Assembly: GCA_963691705.1 (NCBI GenBank) | Contig: OY829545.1 | Location: 43,263,475-43,327,474 of the forward strand | DNA length: 64,000 bases | Reading direction: 5' to 3' | Source: Viola odorata | Lineage: Eukaryota; Streptophyta; Magnoliopsida; Malpighiales; Violaceae | In this document: piece after piece, positions 11,991 to 20,461 of the stretch | How the letters are laid out: each line of letters opens with the position of its first letter | How positions within the stretch are numbered: position 1 is the first letter of the stretch | The notes under the pieces: model-generated | What the model was told of the DNA's origin: nothing | The model's database searches: none | The model's input: the letters and a program-made list of their open reading frames with translations, nothing else | Program-made: the position numbers and the translations under genes

Positions 11991-12044
11991 CCAACATCCG
12001 AGCAAAGATGCATCACCATCATACAACACTTAAGCAACAACAAC

Positions 12045-12600
12045 GGATTACGAGTGCTACCCTTGCCGGAGCTGAAGTTTAATTTTCTGCATCAATAGTG
12101 AAAGGACTACGAGTGCTACCCTCGCCTGGATCTGAATTTACTTTCTGCATCAACAGCAACAGACTACGAGTACGACCCTCGCCGGAGCTGAAATTTACTT
12201 TCTGCATCAACAGGGAAAGGACTACGAGTGCTACCCTCGCCTGGATCTGAATTTACTTTCTGCATCAACATCAACGGACTACGAGTACGACCCTCGACGG
12301 AGCTGAAATTTACTTTCTGCATCTACAGTGAAAGGACTACGAGTGCTATCCTCGTCTAGATCTGAATTTACTTTCTGCACCAACAGTGACGGACTACGAG
12401 TACTACCCTCGCCGGAGCTGAAGTTCATCATTTTCTGCATAGATGTCCGATAGTTGCGGTGTCCCCGCTCGGATATCAAATTCATTTTCTGCATAAAGGT
12501 CTGACAATTGTGGTGTCCCCGTTCGGATCTCAAGTTTGCATATCAGTAATTTACTTTCAGCACCAACCTAGGGACTACGAGTGCTACCCTCGCCCAGGTC
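12045..12600. repeat. 57-58-bp minisatellite
   Basis: About seven clear units of ggactacgagtgctaccctc followed by gccggagctgaaatttactt and tctgcatcaacag, with alternating short variants (cctggatctgaattt versus ccggagctgaaattt) that suggest a two-unit sub-pattern. The last units drift. Confidence 0.85.
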
Positions 12601-12715
12601 AAAATTCTCCAATCGCTCACTCCCAGGTAAGTCTGCATTAAATCCTACACGGGAGCAACCATCTTTACTGCTCATAAAAAATCTCGGTTACACCTCGTTT
12701 TTTTGATAAGACAGT

Positions 12716-12729
12716 AAAGAGGGGGCAAT
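12716..12729 (+). promoter_or_regulatory. Polypurine tract
   Basis: AAAGAGGGGGCAAT immediately precedes TGTTGCTACC, the start of the 3' LTR. This is where plus-strand priming occurs in LTR retrotransposons. Confidence 0.75.
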
Positions 12730-13657
12730 TGTTGCTACCTGATTTTTGATTTTAAATTTTTCATTTTTCACATTTCTTGTCGTCAATTTTCTAAAATCAT
12801 AGTTCCATTTATTTTCGTCAATCTGTTATTTATTTTTACGCTTAATGTCATCTAAATTTTATTCCGTACTTTTTTCACATGTTTATCACTTTTTCGTTCG
12901 AACTCATATTGGTTCCAAGTAAAATTCTCGAAACTAATGGTCGAAAATTTTTGCTCATTAGCTACCTATTTTTTATTATTTTTCTAACTCGCGCTATCTC
13001 TTTGCATTTGATTCAATTTTTATTTTAGCAATTTTTACGTTCGAACTTTTATCGCTTACGAGCGAATTTTTTATCGAACTGTATGACGAATTTTTTGTCA
13101 CTTACTGTGTGCTAATATTTTTGTTTCATTTTATTCTACATTTTAGTGATTTCGGTTCAAGTTTCTGTTCAGTTTCAGGCGAGATTGCTCATGCCCCTAA
13201 TTCGAGCTAAAAAATATCAAAGAGAGAAGTCAACCTTGACCTCAACCATTGATCTAGTTGACCAAAGAAGTCAACCAAGATCAAATGGTTGAGATAATTA
13301 CCACGTAGGCATGCCACTTTCAAGTTGGGTTCATGCACAAACGCAGAAAAGCAAGCTTTCCTCCCCCATCCTCGATCGCGTCAAACCTCGATCGTCGTCC
13401 TTGCGCAACCTCAGCCACACAACCACTCTAGCACTGCTCCTCCCTTGCTCCTCAAGATTGCCATGACCATGTGCAACCACCTTGCCAAAACTCACTCGCG
13501 ATTCTCCCCTATAAATAGCGAGCAACCTTCAAGCATTTCTCCTCACCAATTCACGAACAATCTCTCCCTCTCTAGCATATGCTCTCTATCACGAGTGATT
13601 GCTTACTTTAACCCTTTGGTTGAAGTTACACCCAGTTCAAAATTTCGTTGTTTGTTC
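12730..13657 (+). repeat. 3' LTR, first part
   Basis: Collinear with the 5' LTR: the TGTTGCTA start, the ttcgttcgaact block near 12,895, the tcgcgctatctcttt block near 12,987, and TATAAATAG at 13,510-13,518. It is strongly diverged from 603-1600, so the insertion is old or the two LTRs come from different family members. It is interrupted by the TPT1-bearing segment at about 13,658 and resumes at about 17,513. Confidence 0.65.
13510..13518 (+). promoter_or_regulatory. TATA box of the 3' LTR
   Basis: TATAAATAG, equivalent to 1477-1485 in the 5' LTR. Confidence 0.55.
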
Positions 13658-13844
13658 CGTTTACTTCGGAGAAATTTCAGGTAGAAAATTTGCTATTTTT
13701 TTAAATTTTGGACTTTTTCATTTCAATCAGAAAACTGAAAAACGTGTTTACTTCGCACTAACTGTAAATTTTTCAAATTTGAAAAACTGAAAAATGTGTT
13801 TACTTCGCAGTAATTTCCAATTTTTTGAAAAATGAAAATGTGTT

Positions 13845-14185
13845 TGGACGTCATGACGCTTGATCCTGGGCATCATGACTCTTGAGCCTAGGCGTCATTA
13901 TGCTTGATCTTGGGTGTCATGACGCTGACTTAATTTTGATGGAACCCATCACTTCTATTTGGGGCATCATGACGCATGAGCCTGGGAGTCATGGTGCTGG
14001 GATGTTTTCGCAAAACCATCACTTCTGTTTAGGGCGTCATGACGCTTGAGCCTGAGCATCATGACGCTCTGATGTTTTCGCAAGAACCCATCTCTTCTGT
14101 TTGGGGCGTCATGACGCTTGAGCCTGGGCGTTATGACACTGGTATGATTTTCGCAAAAAACCATAAATTCTATTTGGGGCGTCAT
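13845..14185. repeat. Palindrome-cored minisatellite (copy A)
   Basis: About five units of roughly 65-75 bp, each with two cores of the type GCGTCATGACGC (a perfect 12-bp palindrome, with variants) separated by ttgagcctggg and followed by atgttttcgcaagaaccca and cttctgtttggg. The + strand lies directly downstream of the TPT1 stop codon. Confidence 0.85.
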
Positions 14186-14592
14186 GACACTAATATATAT
14201 CATCAATCTACTAATATTCCATTGCATATAAATATACTAATTCATATTTTTACATGAAAATACAATACAAAATAGTTTTATTGTTCATTGCGCAAATATT
14301 GAGAAAACGTAAATGCACACCTTTATCAAGGGACATGTAATTCAAATTGCAAAAACTATGCTGTAAAGGAAACAAGACTGTCATGTGTTTAATTTCATCA
14401 ACAACACCATGTGAATCAAACACAAAAAATCTCAGGTAAAGGAACGATTTAATTATAGTGGTAACAAGATTTGATTTCAATCGATACAAGGCTTTTTAAA
14501 GTTAATTTTCTTCACATAACATGGCAAGATAACTATCTAATTTCTTAAGAAGAAAAAGCGAGAAGAGAAGCCAATCATCTTCCCCACGAAAA

Positions 14593-15878
14593 TTAGATTT
14601 GAGCTTGAAAAGTTATAGGGTGTCTATCTGGCCATGATTCTATCCTTTCGAAGTACTTGACAGGAACAACACCATCAAAACCTTTCGTCAATATCACCCT
14701 ATCGTCTGAAATGTAAAACTTCACTCCATCTGCAAACACCATAAACACCGAAGTAGAAAAAAAACATCAAGGAAAACAACATGTACAACTTAAACAACTC
14801 ACAATTTACTTAGCTAAGTTTAGAAGTTCAAATCATATCTTCAAGAGCTTTTCTCACATCCAGGAATATCAAAACATTAACATTCTGTCTCATACCTAAG
14901 AGTAACTAAAAAATGATTTTCATAGATTGTATATATTGATCATGGGTGAATTGGAAGTACAAGCTTGACAAGATATTCACGCCATGCCTTCATTACAACA
15001 ACTCAACAAGCCATTACAAATTCAAGCATGCTATAAGGAAAATCTCCTCACAAAGCTTACCGCTAATTACTTCACCATTTGTTGGCAAGCCATAAGAAAA
15101 GTGAACGTGCAACCTTTGCATGCACTTTAAACCAGACTCCAATATTGATTCCAGATTCTTCTTATAGGTACCATGTACACACACTACGATTGCAGAGATA
15201 GCAGAAATTAAACCAAAGGATAAGCCACTATATGAAAAAAAAAAAGACAAGCTAGATTACACAGGAATAAGCATTTGTACCTGGGACCTCCTCAACTGAA
15301 GGGATTGGTCTCAATAAACTTTCAGTTTCAACTGTCTACAGACACATAAGAAACAGAGTCAAATGGATTAAAACATTTGATTATATTTTATTCCAACAAG
15401 AAACGTGAATTTTTATTTTTCTTTCTCCAAGGCCATACAATAGAAACCTCGTGATTAAAAGGCAAAAACTCCTCAATTTGGATGAGTAAAATACATGAAT
15501 CTTTTTTTAAAAGAGTCCGATGTATTACAATTTTAATTAGAGTCCATAAAAGAACAAACTTCCATCTATAAAACACACAGATTAAGAACCACAAGTACTA
15601 AAATTGGCCAATTTTAGCAGACCACACATAACATCTCATGTTTGCACAAGTACAAACATGGAAAATTAGAGCCCCATCAGTAAACATTTTATTTTTTCAT
15701 GTTTTCATGCATTCCAAACAACATGAAATACATCAGAAATATAAACCAGGTTTGTTACAACATAGAATCCTGATCAAAGAATTATCACCTTTAATGTGTG
15801 CCCTTGGTTTGCACGTATCAATAGCTCCCTATTTTCTTCCAGAAGACTGAATCTCTGCTTATTATCCCTTCTGACAGC
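14593..15878 (-). pseudogene. TPT1: tRNA 2'-phosphotransferase (TPT1/KptA family) fragment, copy A
   Basis: The family removes the 2'-phosphate left at the tRNA splice junction, transferring it to NAD+. Five exons can be read on the - strand: 15,878-15,789, 15,335-15,281, 15,183-15,061, 14,895-14,839 and 14,729-14,593. Phases agree at every junction and they give about 153 codons ending in TAA. Diagnostic motifs are RRDNKQRFSLLEEN, IRANQGHT, CVHGTYKKNLESIL, RLHVHFSYGLP, GEVISG and ILTKGFDGVVPVKYF. The N-terminal part with the family's catalytic Arg-His pair was not found upstream, so the copy is 5'-incomplete. The splice donor after exon 4 reads AT instead of GT (14,838-14,837); the second copy has GT there. 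Together these make it a pseudogene. Confidence 0.85.
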
Positions 15879-17490
15879 CTGGAATTTCGAAACAACTAAA
15901 AATATTTCTCTCAATCATTTTAAGCCAGAAGTAAAAAAACAGCAAAACAAAGCTAATGACTTTGAGAAAGGTTAATAGAATCCGTAGCTCGACATCACAT
16001 TTAGAGCTAAGTTAAATAGACAGTAGCAATCAAATAATGAGAAAACAGAACCAAGTTAAACACAAATATGGGCAATAGATCAATGCCTACAAGAAACAAA
16101 ACCCATCTATTAAAACTACACAACTTATGCTTCTAAAAATATCAAAAAGGAAGACTCAATATCCAATAAAAAAAAACAGCAAAAGCATTGCCCCATTGCC
16201 CTTCTACCAAAGTAGACATTCAAAGAGTAAAATTTCTCACAATACCACAATGTCTATTTCCATTAAAGGTGTATACATCCTAGGAATTAGAGGGCACACT
16301 CCATCAACTAGGTAATAATAATAATAGGCATAACCACATCCCATATGAAAATGGAAGTTTTTAACTTTAGCATAATAATTCAGGAAAGCCAAATTAATTA
16401 GCATAGTTGTCATTGTCAAAACTATAGGACAACAATTTCCTTTACCACACCGCATATGAATAAACTCACTCTCAATTAGCCTAATTCAGCACCACGAACA
16501 CATAAAGTCAGGTATCACAGTAAACCCCAGCCTTTAGACTCCATCATAACCATTTACTTGGAGATTTTTCATTAGCAACAAGAAACAAAAAAAAATCCTA
16601 ATTGGTTTTTCATTTTTCTTTTCTTTGGAGATTTTTATCAAACAGTTGGTGTGTGGTAAGCAAAGTGTAAAATAAAAAGTGAAGATATTGGAAAAAGCAA
16701 CCTGTGAGCTTGGTGATAGAAGCGCACAAAGAAGAGGGCCAGGAGTACATGACATAGCCATCAACTTCTAATAATTGAAAAAAATGGAAAACAAATAGAA
16801 AAAGAGGAAAAGTGATGAACAAGCTCAGTTCTTTCATGGAGGAATCGAATGGGGATTGTGTTCCAGCTCGCACAAGTCCTTGAAGGCTTGAATACTTAAA
16901 CAGACAATGAGTAACTAACTAGAGCAAACAATAAGAGACTAATATCAACACAAATTAAATTAAAACATACACAAAAATTACTGTAAGTCAAAAAGGATTA
17001 TGAAGAAATTGTACCTGGTGGAGAATATGAAATTGGCGGTTACGAGTGAGTCGCCGTCGGAGTGAGAAATGGCCAGGTTAATGAGCAGAAGAGAAGAAGA
17101 AGAAGGGTGGCATAAGAAAAGGCTAGAGAAGAAGAACGCCGAAGTGAGAAAAGGGTAGGAGAAGAAGAAGAACGGCTGTGGGCTAGGGTTAGCAGAGGTT
17201 AACAGAGGCAGATAAGAAGAAATGAGAGAGGCATCGTGAGAAGAAGAAGAAAAGGAAAAGGGCAAAAGTGGGTTTATGAAAAAATCATTAAACGGTACTG
17301 TTGAGCTTGGCTGAAACGCGTGTTTTCAATTTGGGCTGAAAAATGGAGAACCCAAATTCTACCCTCTCTAAATTCCTTCATTAATAAATAGTAAAGAATT
17401 TTTTCATTTTCATTCGAGAATGAAAAATTACGCAAAGTAAGCACATTCTCTAAAAAAAAATCCATTTTTTTAAAAACTGGATATTTTTCT
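15879..17490 (-). other. Unidentified 5' part of the TPT1-bearing segment
   Basis: No further TPT1 exon was recognised. On the - strand an open frame of 95 codons (17,265-16,978) is serine- and phenylalanine-rich at its start and ends at a plausible splice donor (CACCAG|GTACAA near 17,014). It could be a 5' exon, a translated CT-rich leader or chance. A weak DGYV-like string near 16,745 does not match the family well. 17,280-17,512 is the right subterminal region. Confidence 0.4.
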
Positions 17491-17512
17491 GGAAAAACCT
17501 CCGAAGTAAACG

Positions 17513-18000
17513 CGCCCTTAGTGTTTTTACGCAATTATTTAAAAAAAAATCATTTGTTTGTGTTTTGAGGAAAACCTTGGCTGTTTTTTTTTCAAACAAA
17601 CTCTAGTTAATCTCTAAATTAATTTCGTTGCTTTAAATCGTTGGATTGCTAGTCATTTCAAACGAATTTCAAGTTTTTTAATTAAAAATTAATTCATTTT
17701 TTAATTAATTAACCACTATTTTGTTGAAATTAATCTGCTATAATTATTCTATTAAATTGTTGTGGTGATGCTGATCATTTTGGTATAAGCGGCGTCGGAA
17801 ACAGAGCACTATTTGCCGGACCTTGGTCGCCAGTAGTAGCGTCGGCGACACAAGGAAGAAGAAGGTGAATAGGGCGCGGGCTGCTATTTTAAAATGTTGG
17901 GCTTGTGGTGCTGGGCCAGGCCAAACGTGGCCTATGCGCTTGAGAAAGGGAGAAGAGATACGGGCTAGTCTCTTGCCCAAGCAAGAGAGTGAGATAGGTT
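17513..18000 (+). repeat. 3' LTR, second part, truncated by viral DNA
   Basis: The block around 17,819-17,870 (accttggtcg, gtcggcgac, gaagaagaaggtga) matches the 5' LTR at 1,882-1,935 (accttggtcg, gccgacgac, gaagaagaaagg), so the LTR resumes after the TPT1 segment. The counterpart of 5' LTR positions beyond roughly 2,050 is missing; viral ORF-X sequence begins near 18,000. Confidence 0.6.
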
Positions 18001-18643
18001 GCTGAAATATGAGGAACAAATTGGCTTCTAAAATCTCTAAAACTAGCAAGTGAGCTTCATAAGTAGAAGAGGGAGCTGGCAGAGTTGATGATGATGGACG
18101 TAGTAGTTCATGTTCATGTTGATTAGGTGGAGAGATAAGAGTGTTTATAATTTTATTAGTTTCTTCGATCATTTGTTTGTTGGACCCTGCTCGTACAGGG
18201 AAGATCAGATTTGGAGGTAGCTCAAGAGATAGTTCAAGCGAAGTTGAAGTGAGGTTGGTTGGATTCATGGTGGTAGTTGGATTATTGATAATTTCTTTTA
18301 ATTTTTTATACTTTTCCACCTTTTGTTTCTTTTTCTGGCTCTCAACGTTTTCTTCATATTGATTAAGTGTATGCATAATAGTTTGAATAGTTTTATTAGT
18401 GGCTTCTATCATATTGGTGAAAAGTTCAATTTTTATTAAATCTTCATTCTATAAAGGAGTTTCAGTATTAGAGATTGGAATTATACTTTCACTCATTATT
18501 TCATTATAAAGATTTTCAATATAGGATTTTTGAATATCATCACATTTAGAAGATAGTTCTGTTTTTAATTCATATAAATCAGAAAGTTTATTAGTTTTTA
18601 GTTTAGAAAAACAGTAAGCTAATTCTTTGCAAATGAAAGACAT
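18000..18643 (-). pseudogene. ORF-X, first viral cistron, copy 1 (broken)
   Basis: ATG at 18,643-18,641 is the first start codon downstream of the viral promoter. The first 64 codons are hydrophilic and Lys/Glu-rich (MSFICKELAYCF, then KLSDLYELKTELSSKC). An in-frame TAG at 18,451-18,449 follows, and the same frame continues with NEDLIKIELF...ATNKTIQTIMHTL, a helical segment. A Pro/Ser/Thr-rich tail follows (PSSSTLPAPSS near 18,085), and the frame then runs into LTR sequence. The NED...ATNKTI segment is the same element found in every monomer of the array at 32,801-64,000, and the PSSSTLPAPS tail recurs at 22,260 (+). Function is unknown; I recognise no domain. Compared with 22,243-22,412, part of the tail seems deleted before a shared AGAAGCCAATTTG near 18,020. 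Confidence 0.65.
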
Positions 18644-18682
18644 TTTTGAAAGAGAAAACTTACAAAGAGAAACTTTTAAGCT

Positions 18683-18688
18683 TTTATT
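18683..18688 (-). terminator. Viral poly(A) signal in the leader
   Basis: AATAAA on the - strand, about 60 bp downstream of the TATA box. In Caulimoviridae the signal sits just after the transcription start, is bypassed on the first pass and is used after a full circle, giving a terminally redundant RNA. Confidence 0.6.
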
Positions 18689-18747
18689 GTGTTGAGAGAT
18701 TCTTGTACAGGAGATTTTTGCTTTCCTACAACTGAGGGAAAACCCCT

Positions 18748-18757
18748 CTATTTATAG
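18748..18757 (-). promoter_or_regulatory. Viral genomic-RNA promoter TATA box
   Basis: CTATAAATAG followed by AGGGG on the - strand, with transcription expected at about 18,720-18,730. It lies between ORF2 and ORF-X, the position of the pregenomic promoter in Caulimoviridae. Leader from there to the ORF-X ATG is only about 80 nt. Upstream DNA to 19,179 contains no gene. Copy 2 is cut off before this point. Confidence 0.7.
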
Positions 18758-19179
18758 GGAGAGTTTAGTACTAATTTTAGAAAATCTAAAGATAGAATTT
18801 TACAAATTTTACATTTTTCGAAGTTCGTCCTTTTCTGATGTTGCGTTGCAGCTGTTCTTCTTCTGTATTCTTGATTGCTGAGGTGTATGCAAGGTTTGGC
18901 GGATTGATGTTGGTTTCTCTACGTGTCTTGTTTCCGTCATTGGTGATAAAGCTTGATTTTGGAGGTGTGTTTTTATTTTGTCTGATAAGCTTAGGGTCTT
19001 CCAAGTGTCATGCCACCTGTTCAATTTTTTGAATTGCTGTCTTCTCTGGATAATATGTCTTTGTGCTGAGATGCTTTTTTGTTGTCGATTGTAGGGTTTT
19101 TTCATTGCAATTTCAATTTATTTATTTATTTATTATATATATATTTTTTTTATCTCTGGAGAGACATTTGTTTTTTTAT
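18758..19179 (-). other. Viral intergenic region upstream of the promoter
   Basis: It lies between the ORF2 stop (19,180) and the TATA box. It includes a 98-codon open frame (19,105-18,809) without a recognised domain and an AT-rich stretch near 19,110-19,160. Short pieces resemble the corresponding region of copy 2 (26,674-27,060), which is Lys/Arg-rich if translated; conservation looks weak, so regulatory DNA is likelier than a gene. Confidence 0.45.
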
Positions 19180-20461
19180 TTATTTCAGATCCGGATATAA
19201 TTCTGCTATCATATCTGGATCATAATCTGGATCAGAATTTTGTGGTGTTGCTGATGATGCTACTTCATCTGCATCCAATTGAGAAAGTGTTTCTTTTAGT
19301 TTTTTCTTGTATTCATCTTTTGACGAAGCACTTGCTAGGTTGGCTTATAACTGATGTTTGGATGAAAGGAATATAGATGGTGATAGAGGAGTGGAAATGG
19401 TAATTGTAATTTCGGCTAGTTTACATAATACTGTGTTTTTACATGCCTGTTCTTGTGGAAAACTTTTCCACCATTTTACTTTCCATCTTTTTGTCAGTAT
19501 GGGTGGTTCTGCAACATTACAGTCAACAATGTCAAAATCCCAGTGATTATCCAGGGTATTTTGAACATGAGAGTGAATGACATTAGTTTTGGTATGATTT
19601 GAGAGTGATAATTTTTTTGAAACGTTTCGAAATCTTCGCTGACTGTTGGGGGATAGGCAAGTTCTGATGCTCCGAAGTATTTCCACCATTGGTAAAACCA
19701 ATGAGGGAATTTTCTTGGTATATCATTATGAAAATGGAAGAACCAGGAGTGGTGATAATTTGAATATAAGAAGGCATGTTGCCATACTTTTTGATAGTCA
19801 TGATAGTTGAATCCTGTTGGCTGAAAGGGATAAGAAAGGGTTTTTTCAGTATAGGGGTTCATGTTCCAATCAGATAAGGTTAATACTTTTAGGATTTTGC
19901 ATTTGGAATAGGAGTATTTGCCAGGATATCTTGGATCTTCAACATGAACTATTTCAACCGAATCTGTGTCTACAAGAATGAACTCATAGAATATTCTATT
20001 TTTTTCTAGGGAGTCTGGGATGAATAGAAAGTCTTTTGGAAATATATTGGATACAATGGTTTTAAGTTCATTTCCGTGTTCTGGCTCAATATAGCTAATA
20101 CTTTTGACAAAAGGTTTAGTTATTGGGCCTTGGCCTTTTGTTTGTGAAGGTTTGGTAGGAAGGGTTCCAAGAAGTGTAAAAGCAGGTTTACTAGTAATAG
20201 TGGCTGGCGATTTTGGAGGTTGAACTTGTAGTGCTTGGAGGTAATTTGGAGCAAATCTTTCTTGGGGTTGTGGTAATAGGAAAGTATTTGGAGATACGAG
20301 TTGTGAATGGACAGTTTTGGATGAACAGTTTTGGATGAACTGGATCTGAGTGGTTCATATTTGTTAGGAGTAGTTGGTATATTCATGGCATAGGATGATT
20401 TGGTTTTTCTATTGCATTCTTTTTGTGTTGTCATCACTTCTTTTCCTTTTTGTGATGCCAT
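19180..20461 (-). pseudogene. ORF2, uncharacterised viral protein, copy 1 (frameshifted)
   Basis: The ATG (20,461-20,459) overlaps the ORF1 stop as TGATG. The N terminus is basic (KRKTKSSYAM-like), then a 14-bp tandem duplication (20,311-20,338) shifts the frame. Conserved pieces continue in other frames: YSYSKCKILKVL, MNPYTEKTLSYPF, NYHDYQ, WFFHF, FPHWFYQWWKYFG and FTLMFKIPWI. Another shift near 19,550 leads to KRWKVKWWKSFPQEQA and a C-terminal acidic tail (NSDPDYDPDMIAELYPDLK) ending in TAA at 19,182-19,180. All pieces are matched in order by copy 2, so this is one cistron of about 425 codons. Similar WW/FG-rich proteins accompany pararetroviral pol genes in plant genomes; function is unknown. 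Its place after RNase H is that of the transactivator in caulimoviruses, but I see no sequence support for that role. Confidence 0.7.
20311..20338. repeat. 14-bp tandem duplication inside ORF2
   Basis: acagttttggatga occurs twice in direct succession. Fourteen is not a multiple of three, so it changes the reading frame of ORF2. Confidence 0.85.

Larger units (their letters stand above)
13658..17512. mobile_element. TIR-bounded segment carrying a TPT1 gene fragment (copy A)
   Basis: CGTTTACTTCGGAG at 13,658-13,671 is exactly inverted at 17,499-17,512. Variants of gtgtttacttcgca recur just inside the left end (13,745, 13,796), and ttactttgcgtaatttttcat-like sequence lies inside the right end (complement of about 17,405-17,445), as expected of subterminal repeats. 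LTR sequence lies on both sides. Inside, left to right, are a palindromic minisatellite, a reverse-oriented TPT1 fragment, about 1.1 kb of unidentified DNA and a GA-rich block. I found no clear target duplication, so the superfamily is open and a simple transposition is not proven. Confidence 0.55.
603..18000 (+). mobile_element. Decayed Ty3/gypsy LTR retrotransposon, Tat/Ogre-like, nested and 3'-truncated
   Basis: Seen: a region starting TGTTGCTA at 603 is matched by a diverged region starting TGTTGCTACC at 12,730. Both share the tttttgatttttt start, the ttcg(c/t)tcgaac block, a TATAAATAG box and a downstream 'ccttggtcg' block. A primer-binding-like site follows the first (3304), a polypurine tract precedes the second (12,716), and a gag-like frame with a Cys/His knuckle lies between. 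Known: very long LTRs, an extended leader before gag and minisatellite-rich DNA before the 3' LTR are typical of Tat/Ogre elements. No protease, RT or integrase was recognised, so it is non-autonomous or heavily deleted. It has been invaded by a hAT-like element and by TPT1-bearing DNA, and its 3' end is lost at the viral junction near 18,000. Confidence 0.75.

Noticed and set aside
14593..15878. TPT1 copy A as a working host gene
   Set aside because: The N-terminal catalytic part was not found, one splice donor is AT instead of GT, and the gene lies inside transposon sequence.
17499..17530. Target-site duplication for the TPT1-bearing segment
   Set aside because: Flanks at 13,640-13,657 and 17,513-17,530 were compared; no convincing 3-10-bp direct repeat was found.
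17744..18412. 222-codon minus-strand frame taken as a complete protein
   Set aside because: Its first half is viral ORF-X downstream of an in-frame TAG, and its second half reads through into retrotransposon LTR DNA.
19180..20461. Assignment of ORF2 as a caulimovirus-type transactivator
   Set aside because: Only the map position suggests it. No recognisable transactivator motif was seen, so the protein is left uncharacterised.
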